Origin: Phelpsiimicrobium sp043802125
Lineage (GTDB): Bacteria; Omnitrophota; Gorgyraeia; Velamenicoccales; Velamenicoccaceae
Reading direction: 5' to 3'
NCBI GenBank assembly: GCA_043802125.1
Contig: JAZDLG010000068.1
Span: 1-9,400, forward strand
DNA: 9,400 bases
Within the stretch, counting starts at the first letter, position 1, and every line of letters begins with the position of its first letter. The position numbers and the translations under genes are program-made. The notes beneath the pieces were generated by a model that saw nothing but the letters and a program-made list of their open reading frames with translations, did not search any database and was not told where the DNA came from. Shown piece by piece: positions 1 through 6,332 of the stretch.

Positions 1-1
1 A

Positions 2-157
2 AGAAAAGGCGGCGCAGGCCGAAAGATCACAGGCCGCTCCAAACGCACGTTCAAACCTAATGTCCAAAGGATGCGTATTATAGATAATAACAACACGGTC
101 CACACGGTCTATGTCTGCACCAAATGCCTCAAGGCAGGAAAGATCAGGAAGGCTTAA
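2..157 (+). CDS. rpmB: 50S ribosomal protein L28, 3' end (partial)
   Basis: This is the last 51 codons of ribosomal protein L28, a structural protein of the large ribosomal subunit; the 5' part lies outside the window. The frame starting at base 2 reads a basic segment, KITGRSKRTFKPNVQRMRI, typical of L28, where the loop after the conserved Gly-Arg contacts rRNA. The tail VYVCTKCLKAGKIRKA matches the usual L28 C-terminus, with a Cys-x-x-Cys pair and a run of Lys/Arg. The TAA stop is at 155-157. The gene converges on recJ and their coding ends overlap by 14 bases, so no separate terminator fits between them. The family assignment is confident because the C-terminal half of L28 is well conserved; expression and upstream context cannot be judged from here. 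Confidence 0.93.
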   Translation, partial: RKGGAGRKITGRSKRTFKPNVQRMRIIDNNNTVHTVYVCTKCLKAGKIRKA

Positions 158-1826
158 TATCTTTGATCTCTAATTGGATGAGATTCTGAGCATTCCAATC
201 GTCCCGGCCAATGCAATACGCCAGATCTATGCGATGAGCTTCACTCGCCATCCCAAAAAAATCACTCATTCCAAACCCGATAGCTTCATAAGTCAACTCG
301 CCATCGCTGACCCAGAACTTCAATGAATTTCTTCCTACGACCTGCGGTTTTGATTTAACGATAAGTCCTCTGGAAACAAATATGGGCCTGCGATTACCTT
401 CGCCATAAGGGCTAAGCCTGTCAATATCCAGAAACAGTTTCTCATCTATTAGGGACAGTGGGATCTGGGCATCCACTTCAAGCACGGGTGATAAACTTTC
501 ATTCTTAAAATTGGCGCGGGCTATCACATTCAATAATGCCTTAAATTCGGCGATATTATCCCGGTCTATGGTCAAACCTGCCGCGTATTTATGGCCGCCG
601 AATTCTTTTAAAAAAGCCCCACACTGGGCCAAGGCTTCGTATATATGGAAATTGTGGACAGAACGCGCCGAGCCTCTGCCAACATTATCCTGCAACGATA
701 TGATAATAGCCGGCCTGTAAAAACGGTCCACTATCTTTGAGGCGACTATCCCTAATACCCCGGGATGCCAGTCTTCTTTACAAAGGACTATTATAAGATC
801 ATCTTTAAAATTCACGTCGCGCTCTATCAAACCCATAGCTTCCGAAAGCACTTTCTCTTCTATCTTCTGCCTTTCTTTGTTGTGCTCATTAAGGTATTGA
901 GCCAACATATCAGCCTCCCTGGAATCCTCACTCAAAAGCAGGTCCAGGGAAGAACTGGCAGAATCAACCCTGCCGCTCGCATTGATACGGGGTGCTAAGA
1001 TAAAACTTATGGAGTGTGTTGAGACTTTCTTTTTTTTAATGCCTGAGGCGGCCATAAGCGACTTTAAGCCTTGCTTCTTTGTCGCGTTCAAAACGTCAAG
1101 GCCGTGTTTCACGAAAATCCTGTTTTCGCCTCTTAATGGAACAACATCCGCTACAGTGCCTAAAGCCACAAGGTCTAAGTGCTCGCGCGGGTCGCTACTA
1201 CCCAGCGCCTGTGTCAGTTTATAGACAAGGCCCACTCCGGCTAGATCTTTAAAAGGATAATTACATGTTTTTTGTTTGGGATTCAGGATGGCAAAGGCCG
1301 GAGGAAGCGAACCTGCAGGCGGTTCATGGTGGTCCACGATAAGACAATCTATCTTTGAGCTGTTTAGTTCTTTTACTTCCTTAACACTCGTTATCCCGCA
1401 GTCAAGAGATATAAAGACCTTGGCGCCGAAACGTTTAGCTAATTCTATAGCTTCCCGGTTTAAGCCATATCCGTCTTTTACGCGGTTAGGCACATAATGC
1501 GCCAACTCCAGCTTCAAGCGCTTTAGTTCTGTTTCAAGCAAGACGCATGACGTCACGCCATCAACGTCAAAGTCTGTCGCGATAAATACTTTTTCTTTTC
1601 TTTGCACGGCGAGGTGTATGCGCTCAACGCATCTTGCCATACCTTCCATGGCAAAGGGGTCATGCAGATCCGAGAGCTCTGACCTCAAAAAACTTAAAGC
1701 TTCTTTCTTCTCGCTTATGCCGCGATTGATCAAAAGCTGGGCGAATAAGCCGCTGACGCTTAAGTCGCTAGCCAGTGAATTCTTCAATTCAACATCCGGT
1801 TCTTTTATTTTCCAGGTCTTCTGCAT
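144..1826 (-). CDS. recJ: Single-stranded-DNA-specific 5'-3' exonuclease RecJ
   Basis: RecJ degrades single-stranded DNA 5' to 3' in recombinational and mismatch repair, using two metal ions in a DHH phosphoesterase core. At 560 residues it is full length for the family. Visible motifs are DFDVDG (85-90), the DHH signature in IVDHHEPP (165-167), ALGTVADVVP (221-230), RINASGR (280-286), WHPGVLGIVAS (353-363), GRGSARSV (383-390) and the DHHA1 motif FGGHKYAAGLTI (409-420). A C-terminal OB-like part contains SPYGEGNRRP. The ATG fits the usual RecJ N-terminus (basic, then 'LLINRGI'), but no clear Shine-Dalgarno precedes it. Instead a perfect 7-bp hairpin fills the 21-nt gap after the argS stop, suggesting translation coupled to argS. 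It is last in rsfS-argS-recJ and overlaps the end of rpmB. All catalytic motifs look intact. Confidence 0.96.
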   Translation of the reverse strand: MQKTWKIKEPDVELKNSLASDLSVSGLFAQLLINRGISEKKEALSFLRSELSDLHDPFAMEGMARCVERIHLAVQRKEKVFIATDFDVDGVTSCVLLETELKRLKLELAHYVPNRVKDGYGLNREAIELAKRFGAKVFISLDCGITSVKEVKELNSSKIDCLIVDHHEPPAGSLPPAFAILNPKQKTCNYPFKDLAGVGLVYKLTQALGSSDPREHLDLVALGTVADVVPLRGENRIFVKHGLDVLNATKKQGLKSLMAASGIKKKKVSTHSISFILAPRINASGRVDSASSSLDLLLSEDSREADMLAQYLNEHNKERQKIEEKVLSEAMGLIERDVNFKDDLIIVLCKEDWHPGVLGIVASKIVDRFYRPAIIISLQDNVGRGSARSVHNFHIYEALAQCGAFLKEFGGHKYAAGLTIDRDNIAEFKALLNVIARANFKNESLSPVLEVDAQIPLSLIDEKLFLDIDRLSPYGEGNRRPIFVSRGLIVKSKPQVVGRNSLKFWVSDGELTYEAIGFGMSDFFGMASEAHRIDLAYCIGRDDWNAQNLIQLEIKDIKPS

Positions 1827-1829
1827 AGC

Positions 1830-1846
1830 TTTCAGCTTCGCTGAAA
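1830..1846 (-). repeat. GCGAAGC-type hairpin between argS and recJ
   Basis: On the minus strand the argS-recJ gap reads TTTCAGC, GAA, GCTGAAA: a perfect 7-bp stem with a 3-nt loop. The core GCGAAGC is known from DNA biophysics as an unusually stable mini-hairpin. The structure sits 3 nt before the recJ ATG, where a ribosome binding site would be expected, so it may limit new initiation on recJ. It has no T-tract, so it is not an intrinsic terminator. The same core recurs at 3925-3939. Confidence 0.6.
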
Positions 1847-1847
1847 A

Positions 1848-3548
1848 TCACATTCGTTCAGGTGAAGATACTCCGAGGATTCTAAGGCCGCAGGCGAGTT
1901 CGATCTTGACGGCGCCGATAAGATACAGGCGCGCCTGGGTCAGGTGGTCATCCGGGGAAAGAACTTTGTGCCTGTCATAAAAACGATGGAAAACGCCGGA
2001 CAAATACTGCAGATACAACGTCAGGCCGTAAGGGTCCAGCTGCTTGACGCAAACAAAAAGGCAATAGCTAAACTCAAAGATCGCTTTCAAGAGATCCCGC
2101 TCTTCAGGCTCTTTTAAAAGCAAAAGATCAGGCTCTTTAGTATCAAATTTCTTATCCTGCGCGCCGGCGAGTATGCTTGAGATGCGGGCATGGGCATATT
2201 GAACGTAATAAACGGGGTTTTCCGAAGTCTGTTTCTTGGCAAGCTCAAGGTCAAAATCAAGGTGGCTGTCGGTCTTTCTCATGAGAAAAAAGAACCTTGA
2301 GGCATCGCGTCCGACCTCGGTCAAAACCTCGCGCAGGGTCACATACTGACCCTTGCGCGTTGACATAGGCACTGGCACGCCTTTCCTGAACAACGTAGCC
2401 AGCTGCACTATTATGACCGAAAGGTCTTCAGCATCCTTACCCAAAGCCCGAACAGCGGCCTTCATTCGGGGTATGTAGCCGTGATGGTCAGGCCCCCACA
2501 GGTTGATAAGTTTTTTAAAACCTCTCCTGAATTTATCTTCATGATAAGCGATATCCGGCGCCAGATAAGTGTAGCCGCCATCGGACTTGCGCACCACCCT
2601 GTCTTTGTCATCTCCGAACTCCGTAGACTTAAACCAAACAGCGCCCTCGGCCTCATATATAAAGCCCTTCTTTTTAAGGCCCTCAAGAGTAGATTCTATT
2701 TTTCCGGACTTTCCCAGCTCTTTCTGGCTATACCAGACGTCAAAACGAACGCCGAAATCATCCAATTCTTTTTTGATGATATCAAGTATCCTCTGTGTGC
2801 CATGTTCGCTGAAAAATAGCTCCTTATCAGGCGCGGAAAGTTTCTCTATTTTTAAGCGCAAAGCCTTATCATCAAACAATTCCCTGGCCAGATCCGTTAT
2901 ATAAGTACCCTGGTAATGGTCTTCAGGAAATTCTATTTTTTCTCCTCCCAGTTCTCTATAGCGCAAAAGAATAGAACTGCCCAGAATATTGACCTGATTG
3001 CCTTCGTCATTGAGATAATACTCGCGAGTCACGTCATAACCTGCCGCAACCAGGCAATTAGCGAGCGCGTCGCCTACGGCGGCCTGCCTGGCGTGGGCAA
3101 CCGATAAAGAACCGGTTGGATTAGCGCTGACGAACTCAAGAAGCACGCGCGTGCCGCGCCCTAGGTCAAGCTTGAGCGCCTGCTCCTGCGAATCATGGAT
3201 CAAGGCAAGATAATCAAAAAATACTTTTTCTTTCAGGAAAATATTGATAAAACCGGCGCCCTTGACTTCGGCGTCTTTGACAAAAGCATCGCCTTTGATC
3301 TCTGACGACAATTTCTTTAATGCGCAGACAATATCCAGCGCGACACTTTTTGGGTTTTTACGTAAGAGACTTGCCAAGCGCAGGGCGACATTACATGAAA
3401 AATCCCCAAACTCTTTTTCTTTGGGGACTTCCAGGGTCAGGCTATTGAGGATATCGTAAAAAGCGGGCTGCTGGGAAGTGCCGCAACATGAACTTTCAAT
3501 GCTCTCTTTGAGGAGAGACAGAAGTTGTTTTTCTACCCTTTGGAACAT
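1848..3548 (-). CDS. argS: Arginyl-tRNA synthetase (class I)
   Basis: ArgS charges tRNA-Arg with arginine in the cytoplasm. The 566 residues are full length. In order: an N-terminal domain with EVPKEKEFGDFSCNVALRLA (40-59), resembling the 'xxDhaTNvA' motif of the ArgRS additional domain; SANPTG (141-146) with the HIGH-equivalent SVAHAR (149-154); a catalytic core with GPDHHGYIPRM (352-362); the KMSKS-equivalent PMSTRKG (394-400); and a DALR anticodon-binding domain from about 445, containing QYAHARISSILA and ending GVSSPERM as in most ArgRS. The HIGH signature is degenerate, with Ser where the first His usually is. The start is supported by AAAAGGG 4 nt before the ATG and by the family's N-terminal length. 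It overlaps the end of rsfS by 53 nt and is followed 21 nt later by recJ. Confidence 0.96.
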   Translation of the reverse strand: MFQRVEKQLLSLLKESIESSCCGTSQQPAFYDILNSLTLEVPKEKEFGDFSCNVALRLASLLRKNPKSVALDIVCALKKLSSEIKGDAFVKDAEVKGAGFINIFLKEKVFFDYLALIHDSQEQALKLDLGRGTRVLLEFVSANPTGSLSVAHARQAAVGDALANCLVAAGYDVTREYYLNDEGNQVNILGSSILLRYRELGGEKIEFPEDHYQGTYITDLARELFDDKALRLKIEKLSAPDKELFFSEHGTQRILDIIKKELDDFGVRFDVWYSQKELGKSGKIESTLEGLKKKGFIYEAEGAVWFKSTEFGDDKDRVVRKSDGGYTYLAPDIAYHEDKFRRGFKKLINLWGPDHHGYIPRMKAAVRALGKDAEDLSVIIVQLATLFRKGVPVPMSTRKGQYVTLREVLTEVGRDASRFFFLMRKTDSHLDFDLELAKKQTSENPVYYVQYAHARISSILAGAQDKKFDTKEPDLLLLKEPEERDLLKAIFEFSYCLFVCVKQLDPYGLTLYLQYLSGVFHRFYDRHKVLSPDDHLTQARLYLIGAVKIELACGLRILGVSSPERM

Positions 3549-3945
3549 TTACCCTTTTGGCGTCCGCCCATAGCCTGTCTAGAGCGTAATAATCGCGGAC
3601 ATCAGTAAAAAAAATGTGGATAACTATATCGGAATAATCCAATAGTATCCACATGCCTTCTCTTTTGCCTTCTTTTGACTTCAGCACCAGGCCGTGCTCG
3701 TCAAATTTCTCTTCAATAAGCTCTGCTATGGCGGCCGCTCTTCTTTGAGAAGAAGCGCTGCATATGACAAAGTAGTCACAGAAATTAGCCACCTTTCTCA
3801 TGTCAAGGATGACCAAGTCTTCTGCTTTCCTCTCAAGAGCCAGCTTAGCTGCTAAGAGAGCCTTTTTCTTTGTTTCTATTTTCTCTTCCCCCTTGTATCT
3901 GCCTAGATCCCGATGACTAAATGCTCCCGCTTCGCGGGATTTCAC
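3496..3945 (-). CDS. rsfS: Ribosomal silencing factor RsfS (Iojap family)
   Basis: RsfS binds ribosomal protein L14 on the 50S subunit and blocks subunit joining during starvation. The family core is clear: KAEDLVILDMRKVANFCDYFVICSASS (residues about 37-63 of the open frame), then SQRRAAAIAELIEEK, and GMWILLDYSDIVIHIFFTDVRDYYALDRLWADAKRV near the end. The open frame starts at a GTG at 3945, but this codon has no Shine-Dalgarno, lies inside a repeat, and would add about 22 residues partly encoded by a hairpin. A strong AAGGGGG (3888-3894) sits 8 nt before an in-frame ATA at 3879, giving 127 residues, normal for the family. I see no ATG, GTG or TTG between them. The 3' end overlaps argS by 53 nt. 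The family call is confident; the start is not. Confidence 0.92.
   Translation of the reverse strand: MKSREAGAFSHRDLGRYKGEEKIETKKKALLAAKLALERKAEDLVILDMRKVANFCDYFVICSASSQRRAAAIAELIEEKFDEHGLVLKSKEGKREGMWILLDYSDIVIHIFFTDVRDYYALDRLWADAKRVNVPKGRKTTSVSPQREH
3888..3894 (-). promoter_or_regulatory. Strong Shine-Dalgarno pointing to an ATA start of rsfS
   Basis: The minus strand reads AAGGGGG followed by 8 nt and then ATA (3879-3877), in frame with rsfS. This is the only good ribosome binding site near the start of the gene, and the product from ATA has the expected family length. The only standard start codon in frame, GTG at 3945, has an AT-rich upstream sequence without SD character. Confidence 0.5.
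3925..3939 (-). repeat. GCGAAGC-type hairpin in the rsfS 5' region
   Basis: The minus strand reads TCCCGC, GAA, GCGGGA: a perfect 6-bp stem with a 3-nt loop and the stable GCGAAGC core also seen before recJ. It overlaps the first copy of the 44-bp tandem repeat by four bases. It lies inside the rsfS open frame if the GTG at 3945 is used, but in the 5' untranslated leader if translation starts at the ATA. Confidence 0.6.
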
Positions 3946-4015
3946 TAAAATAATACTATGGTATTCAATTTGCAGTCACGGGATTTCGCTACAAAAACAA
4001 TATGGTGCTCAATTC
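3936..4015. repeat. Diverged 44-bp tandem repeat
   Basis: Two units with a 44-base offset start at 3936 and 3980. Each opens with GGGATTTC, then CTA, an AT-rich stretch, TATGGT and TCAATT. By eye 28 of the first 36 positions match. The second unit runs into repeat element A. On the minus strand each unit runs from AATTGA through ACCATA to GAAATCCCG. The left unit leads straight into the GCGAAGC hairpin. No protein-coding reading of this stretch is convincing. Confidence 0.65.
3950..3979 (-). promoter_or_regulatory. Possible weak promoter for rsfS-argS-recJ
   Basis: On the minus strand GTGACT (3979-3974) is followed after 18 nt by TATTAT (3955-3950), which resemble -35 and -10 boxes (4/6 and 5/6). 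Transcription would begin near 3943, inside the GTG codon of the long rsfS frame and just before the GCGAAGC hairpin. If real, it would favour the downstream ATA start. The region is AT-rich, so chance matches are likely. Confidence 0.3.
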
Positions 4016-4054
4016 CGAAAACGAGTTATGTTCCATAACTCGTGTCGTCATTTA
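4011..4054 (-). repeat. Stop-codon-abutting palindromic repeat, copy A
   Basis: On the minus strand the block TAAATGACGACACGAGTTAT (4054-4035) begins with the TAA of the DUF5679 gene. It enters a perfect 10-bp stem, ACGAGTTATG with CATAACTCGT, around a GAA loop (4043-4021), and continues as TTTTCGGAATT. Copy B at 7583-7639 shares the 20-nt block exactly, the opposite arm, and CGGAATT beyond it. The sequences upstream of the two stops are unrelated. Confidence 0.8.
4018..4043 (-). terminator. Possible intrinsic terminator after the DUF5679 gene
   Basis: The 10-bp stem of repeat copy A starts 8 nt after the TAA stop and is followed on the minus strand by TTTT and then CGG. The stem is strong enough for a Rho-independent terminator, but the T-tract is only four bases. 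Copy B lacks a T-tract altogether, so termination may not be the conserved role. Confidence 0.4.
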
Positions 4055-4195
4055 CTTATTGCCAAGGATCTTGAACATGGATGTGCCGCAGCTTACGCAT
4101 TTTCCCTTAGCCGCTTTGCGTTTATTCTTCATGACCTGCTCTTTGCAATCCTTCATTTCTTTCTTTGTCTTACACTTCATGCAATAACCTTCCAT
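4052..4195 (-). CDS. Small zinc-ribbon protein, DUF5679 type
   Basis: This 47-residue protein begins MEGYCMKCKTKKEM and has two Cys pairs, Cys5-x-x-Cys8 and Cys33-x-x-Cys36, the second in GKCVSCGTSMFKI. This pattern matches the DUF5679 family as I recall it: short, lysine-rich proteins predicted to bind one zinc ion, often annotated as DNA- or RNA-binding but without an established function. An extra Cys is at residue 17. The start is fixed by a perfect AGGAGG (4201-4206) 5 nt before the ATG; a longer frame opening at 4246 has no such support and would place coding sequence over the promoter's -10 box. It has a promoter of its own and ends inside repeat copy A. It lies 72 nt downstream of the M16 peptidase gene. 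Confidence 0.85.
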   Translation of the reverse strand: MEGYCMKCKTKKEMKDCKEQVMKNKRKAAKGKCVSCGTSMFKILGNK

Positions 4196-4236
4196 ATTAT
4201 CCTCCTGTTGGTCAATGGACAAAAACACACGCATCC

Positions 4237-4265
4237 TTTTTACCATAACTCTTTATCACTGTCAA
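4237..4265 (-). promoter_or_regulatory. Sigma-70-type promoter for the DUF5679 gene
   Basis: On the minus strand a perfect TTGACA (4265-4260), beginning 2 nt after the M16 peptidase stop codon, is followed after 17 nt by TAAAAA (4242-4237). Transcription would start near 4230 and give a leader of about 35 nt containing the AGGAGG. The consensus -35 and ideal spacing support it; the -10 matches at four of six positions. Confidence 0.6.
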
Positions 4266-4267
4266 AT

Positions 4268-5536
4268 TCATTTTAAGATCATGTCCTTGATTTTTTCCTC
4301 AGCGCCGCGGCTCTGGGGCCCCACAACTGCAAATTGCAACCTATCCAACCTTAAGATCTCGCGGCATAGCCGCTGTATATCCTCTGAGGTGACACGTTCA
4401 ATATGGCCTCGCATCTCTGACTTAGTCTGCATGAACCCCAGGTTCATCAAAGACTCGCCCATCCAGAGCATGTGGTCAAGAGAATCATCCAGCGCCATCT
4501 GCGATTGAGCGATAAAAAAATCTTTGGCGCGCCTGAGCTCTCCGCGAGATACTTTCTTTCTTCTTATCCTGTCAAATTCTTTAAAGATAACGGCTGCGGC
4601 ATCTGTTAATTTTTTATTATCAATGCCCGCGTGGACAAAAAAGGCCCCCGTATCTTTTAATTTTTTGACATGGGTCGCGATCTCGTAAGCGAGCCCTTTC
4701 TTTTCACGAACCTCATTAAAAAGACGGCTGGACATATTGCCGCCTAAGATCACATGAAGCAATCCAAGCGCGTAACGGTCTTTGTGAGAGCGGTTCAACC
4801 CGGGAAATCCAAGATTGATATGCGTCTGTTTGATGTCTTTGGAAATAACCCTGACTTGAGGCCCTGTATCAGATGCTAAAAAAGGCTTAAAGGCCTTCCT
4901 GGAATTATTCTTCAATCTTGAAAAGATGCTTTTAGAGCCCGCTTCAAGGATATCTTCATCCAGATTGCCGGCGCAAGCAATTACAATATGCTGCGGGGTA
5001 TACCAAGAGCCATGATAATTCATGATCTGACGGCGGCCTATACCGGATACGGATCTGATGGAACCTGCGATATTACGGCCAAGCGGATGGTTGGGCCACA
5101 TCATATCATCAAAAAGCTCCTGCACCTGAAACTGCGGCAGGTCTTTATACATCTTGATCTCTTCAATGATGACGGTCCGCTCCTTTTCTATATCTTCTTT
5201 TTTCAAGAACGGACAAAGCACCATATCCGAAAGCACCTTCATAACGCTTTTTAAATGTTTTGCCAGGAACTTGGCATAATAACAGGTATTTTCTTCGGAA
5301 GTAAAAGCGTTCAAAGAACCTCCGACACCCTCTATGGATTCCTTGATCTCGTCAGCTGTATAATTCTTTGAGCCTTTAAAAGCCAGGTGTTCTAAGAAAT
5401 GGCTTATCCCATTGATGGCTGTGTCTTCATTCCTTGACCCGGTATTAAGCCATATGCCAAAGGAGACAGATGAGACATCCGGCATTTTTTTATAGATAAG
5501 CTTAGCGCTGTTGTTATACTCAACGATCTTATACAA
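4268..5536 (-). CDS. M16-family zinc metallopeptidase (insulinase/YmxG-like)
   Basis: This is a single-chain M16 peptidase of about 422 residues, related to processing-protease-like proteins that degrade peptides in the cytoplasm; I see no signal peptide. The inverted zinc motif is HFLEH (49-53, counted from the upstream TTG at 5545), with Glu52 as general base. The third zinc ligand would be a Glu in RTVIIEEI (123-130), about 76 residues on, as the family requires. GGSLNAFTSEENTCYY (75-90) is the conserved strand after the zinc helix. The second M16 domain follows, with THINLGFPGL and GGNMSSRLFNEVREKKGLAY. The open frame can start at TTG 5545, overlapping the trpA stop as TTGA. The TTG at 5536 lies 9 nt after GAAAGG and gives the usual MYK- N-terminus, so I prefer it. 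It follows trpA directly, but there is no evident functional link. Confidence 0.93.
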   Translation of the reverse strand: MYKIVEYNNSAKLIYKKMPDVSSVSFGIWLNTGSRNEDTAINGISHFLEHLAFKGSKNYTADEIKESIEGVGGSLNAFTSEENTCYYAKFLAKHLKSVMKVLSDMVLCPFLKKEDIEKERTVIIEEIKMYKDLPQFQVQELFDDMMWPNHPLGRNIAGSIRSVSGIGRRQIMNYHGSWYTPQHIVIACAGNLDEDILEAGSKSIFSRLKNNSRKAFKPFLASDTGPQVRVISKDIKQTHINLGFPGLNRSHKDRYALGLLHVILGGNMSSRLFNEVREKKGLAYEIATHVKKLKDTGAFFVHAGIDNKKLTDAAAVIFKEFDRIRRKKVSRGELRRAKDFFIAQSQMALDDSLDHMLWMGESLMNLGFMQTKSEMRGHIERVTSEDIQRLCREILRLDRLQFAVVGPQSRGAEEKIKDMILK

Positions 5537-5541
5537 TGGGG

Positions 5542-6330
5542 TCAACCTTTCATTTTCTTAACGAACGCGCCGGCTGCCGAGACCAAGCCCGGCCGGCCGA
5601 TGTGTTTTGATATCATCTTGACAATGGCGCTGCCAACAATTACTCCGTCGCACATTGAGGAGACAAGGCGCGCTTGAGCCGGCGTTGACACACCGAACCC
5701 GGCGCATACCGGGGTAAAACCTGCTGTCTTTTTGACGCTGCTCAATTGAGACCTAAGCCCCTCCTGCAAGCTCATGCGCGCGCCTGTCACGCCTGTCAGA
5801 GAAACAAAGTAAATAAACCCGCGGGCTGTGGCCGTGATGTACCTCGCGCGCGCGCGAGAGGTCGTAGGAGCGATAAATCTAATTACGTAAAGGCCGGCAT
5901 TCAGCGCTTCCTTGAAAAAATCATTCTCTTCTTCAGGAGGCAGGTCAGGAACAATGACCGCGTCAAGTCCGGCCTTGACCGCATCCTTGATAAAACGCGA
6001 CAGGCCATAGTGCAGGATGGGGTTAAAATAACTCATAGCTGCCAGCGGGATCGCAGACTTCCGGCGCAGGCGCGAGACAGAACTCAATATTTTCTTCAGG
6101 GTCACGCCTTTTTTTAAAGCAGCATAAGAAGACATCTGGATAACAGGGCCGTCGGCAATAGGGTCTGAAAAAGGCACGCCCAGCTCAATTATATCAGCTC
6201 CGTTTTTCTCAAACTCCAGGACAAGTTTTTCGGTAGTGGAGAGGTCTGGGTACCCTGCGGTCAGAAAAGCGATAAAAGCCTTTTTGCGGTTCTTCCTCAA
6301 TTCTTTGAATTTTTTATCTATTCTGTTCAT
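5542..6330 (-). CDS. trpA: Tryptophan synthase alpha subunit
   Basis: TrpA cleaves indole-3-glycerol phosphate to indole and glyceraldehyde 3-phosphate and passes indole through a tunnel to TrpB. The 262 residues form a complete TIM barrel. The catalytic acids are Glu49 and Asp60 in IIELGVPFSDPIADGP (47-62), numbered as in the enteric enzymes. Other markers are AAMSYFNPI (97-105), VIVPDLPPEE (125-134), IAPTTSRARAR (153-163), FVSLTGVTGAR (175-185) and the phosphate-binding VCAGFGVSTPAQ (208-219) and DGVIVGSAIV (228-237). The ATG lies 2 nt after the trpB stop and has no obvious Shine-Dalgarno, consistent with coupling to trpB. A (CG)6 palindrome lies inside the SRARAR codons. The 3' end touches the M16 peptidase start. 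Confidence 0.97.
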   Translation of the reverse strand: MNRIDKKFKELRKNRKKAFIAFLTAGYPDLSTTEKLVLEFEKNGADIIELGVPFSDPIADGPVIQMSSYAALKKGVTLKKILSSVSRLRRKSAIPLAAMSYFNPILHYGLSRFIKDAVKAGLDAVIVPDLPPEEENDFFKEALNAGLYVIRFIAPTTSRARARYITATARGFIYFVSLTGVTGARMSLQEGLRSQLSSVKKTAGFTPVCAGFGVSTPAQARLVSSMCDGVIVGSAIVKMISKHIGRPGLVSAAGAFVKKMKG

Positions 6331-6332
6331 TT

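Noticed and set aside
2462..2904. Overlapping open frames on both strands inside argS
   Set aside because: They are shadows of a well-conserved synthetase gene and lack their own ribosome binding sites or recognisable motifs.
3936..4054. CRISPR array
   Set aside because: There are only two diverged units in direct contact, with no spacer of separate origin and no cas genes nearby.
4196..4246. N-terminal extension of the DUF5679 protein
   Set aside because: The longer start lies upstream of a perfect AGGAGG and over the promoter -10 region; the extension does not resemble the family.
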